Below, one piece after another: positions 32,714 to 44,146 of a stretch of 64,000 nucleotides of DNA. Position 1 is the first letter of the stretch, and each line of letters opens with the position of its first letter. Source of the DNA: Phytophthora colocasiae. Taxonomy: Eukaryota > Oomycota > Peronosporomycetes > Peronosporales > Peronosporaceae. Made by a program: the position numbers and the translations under genes. Location: the NCBI GenBank assembly GCA_018806915.1, contig JAGKQI010000054.1, forward strand, positions 434,001 through 498,000, written 5' to 3'. The notes beneath the pieces are model-generated. The model was not told the DNA's origin. It did no database searches and saw only the letters and a program-made list of their open reading frames with translations.

Positions 32714-33582
32714 ATGTCCAGCGACGGAGACGCCAACGCTAACAACGCCAACTTGCAGATGCAGTTGCAGCTGCAGAACCAGCGCGCTCAGATGCAGCAG
32801 CAGCAGCTCGCACTGCACGCGTTTTGGCAGCATCAGATCCAGGACATTTCCCAGATCGACCCCAATGCCTTCGATTTCAAGACGCATCAGCTGCCTCTTG
32901 CACGTATTAAGAAGATTATGAAGACGGACGAAGATGTGCGAATGATCAGTGCGGAAGCGCCTGTGCTCTTCGCTAAGGCCTGTGAGATGTTCATTCTCGA
33001 GCTCAGTCTGCGCGCGTGGATCCACACAGAGGAGAACAAGAGACGTACGCTGCAGCGCAATGATATTGCTATGGCTATTACCAAGACCGATGTCTTCGAT
33101 TTCCTCATTGACATCGTCCCACGTGACGATATTAAACCCGCCAAGAAGGTAACAAACACTGTTGAGGAGATATAAGGAGAGTTTATTGTGCTGACTTTTA
33201 TTTTGTTTTTGCTGATTTGTAGGGACCTGTGGATCCACAGGCTGTGTACCAGCAACAGCTTCAGCAACAACAGGCAGCAATGCTACAGCAACTTCTCCAG
33301 ACGCAACAGGGTGGTGCTGCTGCTGGAGGAGTGACCTGGCCTAACCAGCAATTGCAACAGCAGATGCTTCAGCAGTACCAACGCATGCAGAATATGCAGC
33401 AGACGGCGGCAGGAGCTACTGGAGGTGCCACTACACCGTCGAACGGTGCATTGCCCAATTTGTCACCGTCCGGCAGTGATGCAGCTGGTCAAGCTTCGGC
33501 TGACTCCACTCCTGGAGGAACAGTGACCAACACGTCCACGGCTGACCAACTCTCGCTGAACCAGCGCAGTGTGGATGTATGA
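32714..33582 (+). CDS. NF-YC, CCAAT-binding factor subunit (HAP5 type)
   Basis: Two exons (32714-33148, 33223-33582) encode 264 residues. The histone-fold core lies at about 45-135: [20 protein letters not shown], then [19 protein letters not shown] and [20 protein letters not shown], all hallmark NF-YC sequence. NF-YC pairs with NF-YB through this fold and recruits NF-YA to bind CCAAT boxes in promoters. Both flanks are glutamine-rich ([17 protein letters not shown] and [16 protein letters not shown]), as usual for the activation regions of this subunit. The intron falls just after the conserved core. It acts in the nucleus. Confidence 0.96.
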
Positions 33583-33811
33583 GCGGTACAACTTGAGGCT
33601 GGTGTTTCTTGACATGTTTTTAATGATTGATTTCTCGTACACTCTGGTTCAAGAATTGTTCATCCTGTTTCTGAACTTTTATCTTCAGCTAAACTGTACG
33701 CCAGCACCTTTGACTAGCGTAATTTCACCAGTCTTGCCCTGCTTCGCTCTCCATGTAATCTATATCGTCTACTTGTAGTATATGTAGGACAACGAAACAC
33801 GCAGACACCGC

Positions 33812-35229
33812 TTACTCGGATGTTTTTACTGTAAGCGGCAATGGCAGCATTTTCGACTTCTTTTCAGAAATCTTCACTAGCTGGTAGGCAGCCACTCCAC
33901 CAATCTGTTCACAGAAAGAAGGAATCAGCGCAACTCGTATAGAACCATGGTAAAGAAGGAGGACGTACCGCTAGAGCCATGCCCAGAACGGACTGGAATG
34001 TCACCGGGTTGCCGAAGTACAACACGGCACTGAGGATCACGACCACTCGCTTCATCGTACTCATGATGGAGAACGTAAGCTCTGAAACCTCTCCCAGTAC
34101 CCATGACGAGCAGAAACTGCCAACGAAGTGCATCATACTGCACATCAAAACCTTGCCGAACGGGAAACTCGCGACGAAGTTATCCTGATGAGCTCGTGCA
34201 GATGCCAGTACAAACGGCGCGTTGATGGCGAAAGATACAAACGCACTGTAGAAGTGAAGCTGCATAAAGCAAAAACATAAAGAAGTTAGAATAAAAAATC
34301 ATCCAAAAACTCTCATCTAATAAACTTACGTTGACAGTGTCCACCACAATCCGGCGACGTAGCAGAAACTTCGCGTACATACTCTGCATTACGCCTAAAA
34401 ACGCTGAGGTGACAGCAAACATGACGCCGGAGAAGGCCAAGTCCTACAATATTAACAACAGTAAGTTATTTTCCCTTCATCGTTTCCACCAGCATAATAC
34501 AACTCTGGTTTACTTACATTCATTCCCATTTCAGAGACGGAAGCCATGACAACACCAAAGACAATAGGAATCAGACACGAGTACGTCGCACCAGAGAAGT
34601 GTGAGCGATAGGCCATGTAGGCCAGCACCACGTTGAAGAAAGGCTGTGAAGCCTTGCATGTTTGTGTGATGGATACCGGAACAGCATTGTAGCTCCAATA
34701 CGTAAGCATCTTGGCCAAGACGGAAAAGAGACTAAGTGGTAAAATCCACATGATACTGCGCATTCGCACACGTTGCATCCGCCAAGCACCAGAGGTTGTC
34801 GGTGAGCTCGGAAACGTTAACACCACAACTGCCACATCATACACAAGTTAACACTACATCCTTAACGCTATTTCAAGGCAAAAACGTACAGTCAAAGATG
34901 ATACTGATGAAGAGATGGCACATGGTGAGCATCTCGGCTGACACGTGGTGCTCCTTAATCAATACTTTATTTGTGAAGGTGGCGGTGGTGGAGAAGAGGT
35001 ACCATATACCCAATGCGGCTCCAATCTACATCAGCAATAATTGGCTTAGTTAGCAGAAAATAACCACCAGAAGCACAAATTATCAATCGTCTCGTACTCG
35101 CAGCGCCTTATTGTCTCTCAGTCGACTGATAGCGTGGCCTTTAGGGGATTTATATTCCTTAGTGGGTACACCCATCCCTCCTTCCAGGTCGTACATGGGG
35201 TACGGGGCTTTCATTCGCGCCAGCATCAT
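33812..35229 (-). CDS. Triose-phosphate/nucleotide-sugar transporter (TPT/SLC35 family)
   Basis: Six exons (35229-35098, 35025-34890, 34828-34518, 34443-34330, 34259-33969, 33904-33812) close in frame to 358 residues. The protein has about ten hydrophobic helices. Family landmarks include FTNKVLIKEHHVSAEMLTMC in helix 1-2, SVSITQ-like PVSITQTCKASQPFFNVVLA, the STMKRVVVILSAVLYFGNPV block near the C-terminus and a GGVAAYQLVK end with a short basic tail. TPT/SLC35 proteins are antiporters in Golgi, ER or plastid-derived membranes. The exact substrate cannot be decided by eye. The start ATG at 35229 is the first of two adjacent ATGs. Confidence 0.9.
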
Positions 35230-35647
35230 CGTAAAGAGAGACCCACCGCCTTGTTCGCTTCTTCGCGACTGGCAATTATAGTTCAGGATTCGGGACTGGC
35301 TTTGGACTGGCTGCTTGGACTTTTGTGTGGGTCACATATTGTTTAACAGACGACGATACAAAGATGATCGGGATCAGTTCGGAGGACGAAAGCAAAAAGT
35401 ATCCTGGTGTTTATAAAAAAATCTATTACGAACGAAACCAACAGCATACTTCGTGTAAAGGATGGATGGATAACCACTAGTTATTAACCAGCAACTTCCA
35501 GGTGCACAACTACATCGTAACCTGCAAGCCGCACGATAATTCTTAAAATTTACAACTCGAAAATACTTTAGAGAAAGGCAAATTACGTCAAGCTTAAGTT
35601 AGATTGCGCCCCAAGGTGCCTGCCCTATCTCTATTATTATCGTGAAC
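35230..35647. other. Intergenic region, nothing supported
   Basis: AT-rich divergent spacer between the transporter and the lebercilin-like gene. No repeat or RNA gene was noticed. Confidence 0.5.
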
Positions 35648-37258
35648 ATGGAAAAGAACGAGGATGACTTGGAAGCAGAAGAAGAAGCTGAGGTGAGAAA
35701 GCTGTCGAGGACGAAATGGGTTGTGAACAGTTCAAAATCTCATGTCTTACGGCTGGATTTTTAGGCTCAGGAACCAGAAAACAATAGCATTCCAGCACTT
35801 ACGCGTTGTAATGAAGAAGAGACTTCGACAATTGATCTAAAAGCTGACCTACACGAAGATCAAAGTTCTCCTCGCGAAGTTGAAGATCAGTCAATGCGAA
35901 AAACAAGACACGGGCTAAGAAAACGCCCGACTCAAGCAAAAGAGAAGGATCTTCTCATCGCTGCACTGACTAAGAAGTTGAACCAAGCGAAGAAATTTAA
36001 CTCTGAGTTGCACAACCAACTTCAGCGTTTCTACACAAATGCTGCTGTCGTCCAGGTATGGCTATTACGCTTTGGCATTATCGTTTCCTACTAATAGTAT
36101 TCTTTCTAATAGCTTGAGAATCGTTTGAAAGAGAAACAGAAACGAATTGAAGAATTACTACGCGAGAACAAAACACTGCGAAACTCAGAGCGGCAACTGT
36201 CAAAGGAGATCGAAGATATTCAGAATTCAAAGGTTTGGCATAAACTTGTGATTACTTGTGATCTTTGAGATACTTAGGTTTCACCGTAGGATAGTTTCCC
36301 TTCCAAGAAACGTGCCCTCCAAGAAGAACTTCGAGTCTGCAAGGAGCGGATTAAGCAGCTAAAAGAGCAATATCGAGTAGCAGATGAAAAGGTTTTCAAG
36401 CTGCACCAGCAGAGCTTTGATCTGGCCCTTAAAAACAAGGATCTAAGTGAAAAAGTTCGACTGCTGGAAGGTGCTACAGCTTCGACATGTGCACTGTTGC
36501 CAGCTATATCTAGTGCCCGAGTTGGAGAAGGGCATTATGTTCCAGGAACTTCACCTGAGGAAGTCCAAGCAATCATCTCCAGTCAAGAAGAGGAGATCAC
36601 TCGACTACATCAACGAGTTGCGCTAATGAAGAAGACGCACAAGAGCGAACAAGCAAAGTACGAGCGGTTGCTAAAAGCTTCTCAAGATGAAATCGAGCAG
36701 ACTCGAGCTGAGATGGAAGAATTTTACCAGCAGCTATTTGCTAAGGAACGTGCTGCTCGAAGTCAGTTTTTGCACATGAAGAAGCTCAAGAACGCGCTAC
36801 ATGAACTCGCCAGCACGCAGCAGACCAATCAGCGTTTCCAGCCATTTCTAGTGAACCGAGAGATGCGCATCACAAACAGGAACAATGGTTCTCGTCACCC
36901 TAACGCTGGACCCAATCCTTCGCAGAAGGGACCAGCGGTAAATGCTGGTCGATGGATCACTGAAGCGCTGCATCATCTTGGCTTTGTCATGCCTCATGCA
37001 TCGCAACTCGACGAATTGACCAAGTGTTTGACTGAAAATGTACCAGAAGAGCTGGTTGATATTCCTGAGAATTGCATCCAAGGCAGACTGGTTCCATTTC
37101 CTCCTCCTCCAACTTTCAATAGAGGAGCTCCTGGTGGAGGAACAAGCAGCACTCGCTCACAGCTCTACAATAGCGGGAGTACAAGACATAACGGCGACTT
37201 TACTGATGTGAGCGAGCAAGTCAAGGCTGAGTCAAGTGAGGAAGAGGAGAACGAGTGA
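35648..37258 (+). CDS. Coiled-coil protein, lebercilin (LCA5)-like
   Basis: Four exons (35648-35692, 35765-36055, 36113-36232, 36290-37258) encode 474 residues. After an acidic start (MEKNEDDLEAEEEAE), residues of about 75-310 are almost continuous charged coiled coil: LIAALTKKLNQAKKFNSELH, RIEELLRENKTLRNSERQL, EELRVCKERIKQLKEQYR. The ELLRENKTLR block and the following heptads resemble the lebercilin domain of ciliary LCA5 proteins. The last third is low complexity, rich in Gly, Pro and Asn, ending in an acidic tail. In a zoospore-forming organism a flagellar role is plausible. Coiled coils mimic each other, so the family call is tentative. Confidence 0.6.
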
Positions 37259-37768
37259 CATCCTTAGTGCCACAAACACCAGAAATTTCCTAGCGAAAAT
37301 AGTCGTGAAGCTGAGGTTTCCAGGTCCACTGAAGATAGACCTTTAGTTAACGGCCTCAAGTTATTGACCAGCATTCGTGTTCTACGGCGCCGCACGACTG
37401 AAACTGCGATCAGTTCTCGAATTTTACAACGTGCGACAGAGCCAACACATTCCGTTTGACGTCCGTTTTTAGCTTGTTCCTTGCTTTGAATGGCTAGCAA
37501 AGCCCTTGAATGACAGAACGGTTGCACACTATGTCGGATTCTCGAACGGCACCACTTTGGTTCTAATCCCAGAAAGCCTCGCTATCTTCAGCCCGACGGA
37601 ATCGTCATCGAACAACGACGTCTACTGGTAGCGACGTGTAACGCATGTGCGGCCCAAAAGTTAAAACTGCTCGAACACTCATGTGTCTCCTGTCAGTGCC
37701 CTTGAACAGCTCCAACTCATTTCCGAAATTGCCTCGGCGGCCCCACTCCTCAGCAGCTCACCATCATC
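37259..37768. other. Intergenic region, nothing supported
   Basis: Only short overlapping frames without domain or codon consistency. It probably contains the 3' end of the lebercilin-like gene and the promoter of the small gene that follows. Confidence 0.45.
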
Positions 37769-38047
37769 ATGACTCACAGCCACAAAATCGAGACCGAAGC
37801 TGCTCGTTTCCGCAAGGAGCTGCTCTTTGTCTGCTGCAAGAGTGATGACTCCACCACAGATCAAGTTCGACAGCTCCACGAGTACGTTATTATCTCTAGT
37901 TTGTTATCGAATGAGTGAATCGTATTGACTTAACTCTGTTGCATGAACAGTGTGCTCCCTAGTCCAACGGACAAGATGCTGTCTCCCGTAACCCGAGCAA
38001 TTCGAGCACGTTCGTTCCAAGGGAACAATCGAATGTCCACGGCGTGA
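37769..38047 (+). CDS. Small spliced gene, 69-aa hypothetical protein
   Basis: Exon 1 (37769-37881) and exon 2 (37951-38047) are joined by a GT-AG intron and sum to exactly 70 codons. The product begins MTHSHKIETEAARFRKELLF, has two adjacent cysteines, then SPTDKMLSPVTRAIRARSF and ends RMSTA. It is charged, with no membrane helix, and could form one or two helices. Neither exon would be noticed alone. The TGA stop is 33 bp before the long palindrome at 38080. Support is the consistent splice and frame only. Confidence 0.5.
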
Positions 38048-38079
38048 GAAGATGCTCCTTACTCATTGCAATTCCTTCC

Positions 38080-38151
38080 GCTGCAACTCGAGCTAATATC
38101 TGCAGAGGAGATACCAGTATCTCCTCTGCAGATATTAGCTCGAGTTGCAGC
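38080..38151. repeat. Perfect 72-bp palindrome (35-bp arms, 2-nt loop)
   Basis: The left arm 38080-38114 (GCTGCAACTCGAGCTAATAT and on) is the exact complement of 38117-38151, leaving only CA between them. No flanking duplication is visible. It lies between the stop of the small gene and the start of VPS26C. Confidence 0.95.
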
Positions 38152-38315
38152 ATCTATACCATACCGCCGATACAATTTTTGGAAACAGTAACCCCTAATA
38201 AAAAAGTCAACTTCAACTTGTGTACCCCTCTTCGTAACCCTTTATATAACCCTGTTATTTTCCACCAATCATATTTGAATAAAACACTTGAAGCGAATCC
38301 ATTCCACATCAAGTC

Positions 38316-39631
38316 ATGAGCTCCACATTAGACGTGAAGCTTAACCGCATCGACCGCATTTTCCACCCTCATGTGCGTCTATATACCCCCTTTATCTCTA
38401 CAGTATGCATGTATTTAACCCTATGTTTAACCTCTTGCCACTGAATAGGAGATCGTGCAGGGTCAAGTGATTATTTCGTCCCCCAAAGGATTCTCCCACC
38501 AGGGATTGGCCATGAAAGTGGAAGGTAGCGCACGACTACAGTTGTCTACGAAGAGTACAGGGCTATTTGATTCCTTCTACAATAATGTGACGCCACTGGA
38601 ACTTGTGTATTTCCATTTACCTGTGGCTCCGGCGGGTAAAGTGCCCCCTGGAATCTCCAAGTTCCCTTTTGAGTTCGAGCTACAAGGCAACGACGGCCAG
38701 GAACTACTGGAAACGTACCATGGTGTCTACGTCTCGGTAAAATACGAGATCATATGTGACTGCATTCGAGGGATCATGAAGAATAAACTGCATAAGACGC
38801 TTGAGTTTGTGGTTGAAGTGCCGGTGCGTTCTGAAATATTCTTGTTGGAACGAAACTGGAAGTATTGACATTTTAATGATTGTCCTATTCAGTTGAAGGA
38901 GCCACTGCCAGATTCACCAGAAGAATTTCATATCACGCCGGAGTCACTGGAGAACGTTCGACCGGTGAGTTCATGAAAATTGATTTGTTTCGTATGTATT
39001 TTAATTGCTGATAATTTGTGCTTTTGGGTATTGAACAGCAAAGTCTGTCAGCAATGCCGTACTTCCACATTACAGGCAAAGTTCATCGCACGAACTGTCC
39101 AGTGAATTTGCCATTTACTGGCGAGGTACGGGTTTGCTACTCTTTCAAATATTGTAGTCGAATTAACCATAGTTTGGTTCTGGTAGATCATTGTCGAGGA
39201 AGCTAAAAGCCCGATTAAGTCAGTGGAGTTGCAGCTGATTCGAGTCGAAAGCGTCGCACATGCTGATGGAATTGCGAGAGATGGTAAGATTTTACCCGGA
39301 GATTCAAACAGTGTCTAATCAGGTGGCTATCGGGCTGTTGGATTCTGTCTATAGCGACTGAAATTCAGAATGTTCAGATTGGGTGGGGCGACGTGTGTCG
39401 ACAAATGGCCATTCCGATCTACATGATTTTCCCTCGTTTATTCACGTGCCCTACGATGCGGACTCCAGGTACGCTTCTGTTGGTAAATCGCAGCACAATT
39501 AGCGACACCTAACAGATTTTTTGGATATCTTGCTGCTAGCTTTCAAAGTCGAATTCGAAACTAACGTTGTCGTGCTGTTCGAGAATGGGAATATGATCAC
39601 GGAGAATTTCCCGATCACTTTGTATCGGTAG
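38316..39631 (+). CDS. VPS26C (DSCR3), retriever complex subunit
   Basis: Seven exons (38316-38372, 38449-38823, 38893-38964, 39039-39125, 39187-39283, 39355-39468, 39540-39631) encode 297 residues, the usual length. The arrestin-like fold begins MSSTLDVKLNRIDRIFHP. Diagnostic stretches include LETYHGVYVSVKYEI, SVELQLIRVESVAHADGIAR, ATEIQNVQIGWGDVCR, PIYMIFPRLFTCPT and the end ITENFPITLYR. VPS26C joins VPS35L and VPS29 in retriever, which recycles membrane cargo from endosomes to the plasma membrane. The dense intron pattern with short introns is typical for the region. No residue of note is missing. Confidence 0.95.
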
Positions 39632-39639
39632 GCGTTGCA

Positions 39640-40637
39640 GCGAACTTCCATGGGATGATCGAGATCTGAGTTCAATTACTGTAGTATATGTATTTTGCTA
39701 AACTTGCTATTTCGACTGAAGGTTGACCGAGCTTTAGCAAACAGCTTCCCGTATACGCTGGAATCCAATATCGATAAACGTGTATTGTGCTACCTTTTCA
39801 CGAATCGGAATTCCGACAGAATTTGACTTGTGCGATCCGACCCTGGCACTGCTGCTATGGAGAAAATCCCGACAACATGATTCGAGTCTCGATGGATGCG
39901 GTGCGCGCAATGAGACGATTCATGGATGCATATAACGTATTGGATCTATCTCGCATTTTTCAAAGGGTTCGAGGACAACAACAATGACGACTTTAAACTT
40001 TTACTAGCAGACGGGAGACGTGGAACCGATTTTGTGAAGAATTTGGCCCATTGGACAGACTTCCGCGCGAACTCCGCCTCTAGCAATTCGTTTGGGCTGA
40101 CGAAAAAGTGTGGCAGGTCGAGGTTAATGTTGGCCCTCACGGGTTTGCGAAAACATACTGTGATCTTGTGTTCCACAGAGAACTCGGCTTAGTCGTTATA
40201 TATGCGGGCGGAACGACACTTTATACTCCGAATCAATCAACGTGCGAGCCCGATTCTTCGTATATGCCATCTTGTATGACACCGAGGATTCAGCTGCCTT
40301 GGTATGCTCTTTAGAAACTGGGTGACAGACCCTCCAGGCCCAATCCTGGACTTCAGCCCACTTCAAGGTAAACGTCTACAGACAACGCGCAGGTGTGGAG
40401 TATATCATCTGCATCAAGATGCCAAGAGAACTACGCTACTGGTCATACGAACTCTATGATTCGAGAGATCGCATTCCTGCCATCCCGAACATGGCGATTC
40501 GACATGAATTCGACGTCGGGTGGAATTGCAGAGTTGGCGTGTGCTGGGACTACAACAGGAAAAAGCCTTGCTATCTCTACCCGGAGGGGCACTTCCACAC
40601 TGTTCTACTGAAGTATTTTGCAGAAGCAGAAGTCTAA
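39640..40637 (+). pseudogene. Unidentified decayed gene
   Basis: Coding-looking pieces alternate between plus-strand frames. Examples are WADEKVWQVEVNVGPHGF with YCDLVFHRELGLVVIYAGG near 40085-40210, RARFFVYAILYDTEDSAALV near 40243-40305, and an open frame 40395-40637 containing LRYWSYELYDSRDRI and VGVCWDYNRKKPCYLYPEG. Stops and frame changes separate them, and no splice sites join them cleanly. The style suggests a single globular protein. I do not recognise it. It could also be a real gene with unusual introns. Confidence 0.35.
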
Positions 40638-40747
40638 CACGCTGAAGGAATTGAGAGGAACGAGGTGGTAGTTTTTATTGATGGTATGCTCGTAGTTCCA
40701 GGAAACAGCTACTGTTGAGGCTTGCGATATCTATCGAATTCACCGAC

Positions 40748-42047
40748 TTACTTATTGCGTTTGAAAATCTTGCTCACCAGCAAAGTGAACACCTCCGACG
40801 GCATGATCGTCACTTTCTCGATTTCCTCAGAAATCGTCTTGTATGTTTCATCCTCGTAACGATGATACACTGAAGCAAGATCAAGGTCATTGTACAGCTT
40901 CTTGACGACGGCGATGGCATCAGGGTCGTTTCGTCCGTAGTTCTCCTTGAGTGCCTCCCGCTGCTCGGGCGTTGCGCGGTCAAGCGCCTGGACGACCAGC
41001 CAGCTGCACTTGTTGTCCTGGATATCCGTGCCAACCTTGCCGATCACCTTTTCGTCGCCGTAGCAGTCCAGGAAGTCGTCTTGGATCTGGAAGTACTCGC
41101 CAATCTGCACGCAAATCTTCTTTGCCAAGTTGTGAGAGGTTTCATCGACGACTCCGTTGAGGAACATGGCGCACGCAGCAGAGAGGTAAAAGGTGTAGTA
41201 CGCCGTCTTGTTGATCACGATTTGGCGGTAACTGAGTGTACCGAATTACTGTTAGTACGGGGTAAGCTTAGAACCCCTCAGTTCCTCACGCACCGTTCAA
41301 CAGTAAAGCGATCCAAGTCCACATCGCCATCCAGAGGCTGTGACGTCAGGTCCAGGAGTTGGCCAATCTCAGTGTGAAAGACGACCTACAACCAGTGCAG
41401 TCGTTAACTGCAACAATACTCAAGAGAAAGGAAGGAGTTGCCCACGTACATCATGGAAAGTGTCCACCAAATCCAGGTAGAAGGGTTCCGAACGGAAATG
41501 TTTCTTGAGGATCTGGAAAACGAATGCTTCCAGCAAAAATGCATCGTTGATAGCGATCATCTTCACATTGGGCTTGCGATACCAGCACGGCTGACCACGA
41601 CGCGTGATCGAGTCGTCCATGATGTCGTCCGCTACCAGGAAAAACGCTTGTAGCTGCCCAAAAGCCAATATCCCCCGTTAATATCCTGTTTATTGCTCTT
41701 TTCACTCACAATTCGCCGTCACATACCCATTCAATGCACCACCCCAGCACGCTGGCCTTCTCCTTGAGCTCCGGAGTCAGGACCTTACCGGGTGCCATCG
41801 CCTGCGTACTACAATATAAGCGTCAGTACAACCATAGCACCCCTTGCGTGCATCAATGCTTTTGTGCTTTTACTAACCAATGCACGACACTGATACCTCG
41901 GTTGAGCTTGCCACCAATGCAATTGTACTCGACAACCTCGTCCACCCAGTCGAGAGCTTCCTGGGGTAGTTGGTGCTTAGTACGCAGAAGCTCCAGCACT
42001 TCCAGCTTGAGCTTTCCGCATACAGCAATGAATTCTATCGATGTCAT
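40748..42047 (-). CDS. Farnesyl diphosphate synthase
   Basis: This enzyme condenses IPP with DMAPP and GPP to farnesyl diphosphate, the branch point for sterols, prenylated proteins and dolichol. Five exons (42047-41878, 41808-41727, 41653-41450, 41385-41294, 41231-40748) sum to 343 residues, standard for the family. The first aspartate-rich motif is in [19 protein letters not shown], the second in [13 protein letters not shown]. The chain-length region [10 protein letters not shown], the lysines of [10 protein letters not shown] and the end KIFKRNK (a common basic C-terminus) are present. The N-terminus [11 protein letters not shown] is conserved. The start faces the TTC29 gene across 92 bp. 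Confidence 0.96.
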
Positions 42048-42139
42048 AGGGAAGGCATTGGGTAAGTATTATTCTACGCTGTTAGTGGCCATGACAATTA
42101 TTGATACCTTCGCGTTCCTGTGCCATTGTCGATCCGCAA
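42048..42139. promoter_or_regulatory. 92-bp shared region between FPP synthase and TTC29
   Basis: The two start codons, on opposite strands, are only 92 bp apart, so both promoters and 5' leaders must fit here or overlap the neighbouring gene. No specific factor site is claimed. Confidence 0.55.
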
Positions 42140-43640
42140 ATGACACCTCACGTTAAGGGATACCCGTTTAAGTACGATATTCCGTGTAAGTACGAGATCA
42201 TGAAACGACGCATGTTCACTGTAATGGCGAGCAAGAAGCGACTTGGAGACCTTGAGAGCCGACACCAGCTCATTAATGCCATCCCTAGTCGAATTAGTGC
42301 AATTCATGAGAAGAGAGTAGTGCAGGAGACCCAGCAGCGTCCAGTGAGAGCGCAACCTATGCGAGCTGCAATTGGTACGGCTGGTAATGGAGGACAAGTG
42401 AACTCGCAGGGCACAAACAATGGCATCATTTCGCAGGCTGAACAACAAGCTAAAATGAAAGAGGATATATGTACGCAATTGCTCATTGATGGCTACGTCC
42501 AGTCGTTTGCGGATCTCTTCTACCTCACGCATCGGAATGACACAACCAGTCAGCAAAGTGGTAATTCCAATGTCAACGGATTAGGTGGGACTACCCCTGT
42601 GTTGGAACTGCGAGAGTTGGAATTCCTTAGGGATCAATTAGTGTCAGCTGAGCACTGCAAGCGGCGTGGGGAGATCTCAGACGTCATGTCAGCTTACGAC
42701 AGCTTAGCCACTTACTGTGCTGAGAAACAGGACATTAAGACTATGATCTTCTTCTACGAGAAGTGTCTGGAAGTTGCGAGGCTCGTCAAGGACCAAATCA
42801 GTGAAATGCGTGTATTGAGCCAAATTGGCAGTGGCTATCATTCAGCTGGTGACTTGGAACAGGCACGACAATATCTCGAACTCTGCGTGGCAATCGCTAA
42901 GGTTGTCTACGAGCATGAGGACGACGAAGAGCTACGTGGAGAGGCATACGCTCAGCTTGGCAAGGTCTACGTGGATCTCGCACTACGTCACGAGAAAGGG
43001 AAGAAGTTTCAAGAGGCCATCGATCTGTACAAACTTCGTTTAGACTGCGCGGTGAAGTCGTCTGATCCAGAGGCGCAAGCTCACGCACAGTACAAAGTTG
43101 GTTTCTGTTACAACGCGCTTAATGAGCCCGCGAACGCACTCCCTTTCCTGGAGACAAATGTATATTGTTGTTAGTAAATATCAACTCGATGGATGCTAAC
43201 GTTTGATTGTTGTGCAGCTAACGGCAGCTCGACAAATTGGCGACTCCGAGGGCGAAGGCAACGCTTGTGCAGCTTTGGCCACTGCACACGAGAAGCTTGG
43301 CAACCAGCAGCTGTCCATAGAGTTCCTGAATCAGTACGTGGCTATTGCCACACGTGCTGAAAACATCATAAACCAGGCAGATGCCTGCGCTCGCCTTGGT
43401 CAAATCTACACAGCTTCACAGAACTTTCCACGTGCACGTGAAATGCACGAGAAGAACTACGAGCTGGTCCAAGCTGTAGCCGCACGTTCCGGTGATCGCT
43501 TGGGGCAGAATATTTCCCGAGTCAGCGTTGGAGCTGCTCGTGCAAACGACAAACTTGCCACGTTAATGACCCTCGTTAAAGACGATTTCCACGGGTTGTT
43601 GGCGTGGAAGAACACTCGTGCAGTACCCACAACCGAGTAG
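42140..43640 (+). CDS. TTC29-like tetratricopeptide protein
   Basis: Two exons (42140-43159, 43218-43640) give 480 residues. The chosen ATG at 42140 gives MTPHVKGYPFKYDIPCKYEI. TPR helices occupy about 170-440: YDSLATYCAEKQDIKTMIFFY, SQIGSGYHSAGDLEQARQYL, YKVGFCYNALNEPANALPFL, ALATAHEKLGNQQLSIEFL, ARLGQIYTASQNFPRAREMH. The order and spacing, with an N-terminal region mentioning the LLIDGYVQSFADLFYL helix, match TTC29, an axoneme-associated protein needed for flagellar beating in animals and ciliates. A flagellar role in zoospores follows by family. The C-terminus ends after KDDFHGLLAWK. Confidence 0.85.
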
Positions 43641-43699
43641 GGATACAACTAATGAGCAATACAGCAAGGGTTACGCCGTCTATTCTTCAGAATCACGAC

Positions 43700-44146
43700 T
43701 TAATTGGCTGAAGATACATTTTCCTCGTCTGTAGGCGGGTCAACGATACTCACACGCAGCAGGCGACCGTCCAGCTCCTGTCCGTTCATCTCACTTGCAG
43801 CTTCCAATGCCTCATCGAACGTCGAGTAGACCAGAGACGCCCACAAATGTGAGGACGAGTGGTCAGGTGACACCAATTCTGCCTCTTCCAACCTTCCGTA
43901 GTTCGAAAACACCTCGCGCAGTCGAGTCTCGTCCGTCTTCAAGTGTAAACCTACGGTCCAAGGTCAGCTACAGAGTTAAAATGTCGATTGCAACATGGGT
44001 AAACTACGAATTAAGAACGAATTCGACATCCTACCGATCACGGAGACGTGCGTCGACAACATGCGAAGACCGGAAGCTGCTACAGACGTCCTATGGCAGC
44101 GGCGCAGCGTCTGCAAAGCTAGCATACCTCCTTGCATGGACATCAT
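43700..44146 (-). CDS. Single RRM RNA-binding protein, possibly mitochondrial
   Basis: Exons 44146-44008 and 43950-43700 close in frame to 129 residues. The RRM spans about 45-125: SNSFLIRLHLKTDETRLREV, an RNP1-like HLWASLVYS, FDEALEAASEMNGQELDGR and LLRVSIVD. RNP1 has Leu-Trp in place of the usual Gly-Phe, a mild deviation. The N-terminus is basic and Ser/Arg-rich (LQTLRRCHRTSVAAS), consistent with a mitochondrial presequence. The first exon uses the first of two adjacent ATGs; the splice was chosen because it joins the RNP2 strand to the rest of the domain in frame. Target RNA is unknown. Confidence 0.75.

Noticed and set aside
42101..42139. Upstream start for TTC29
   Set aside because: The frame is open but its first codon is TTG and the stretch is the shared promoter region. 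The ATG at 42140 gives the expected N-terminus.
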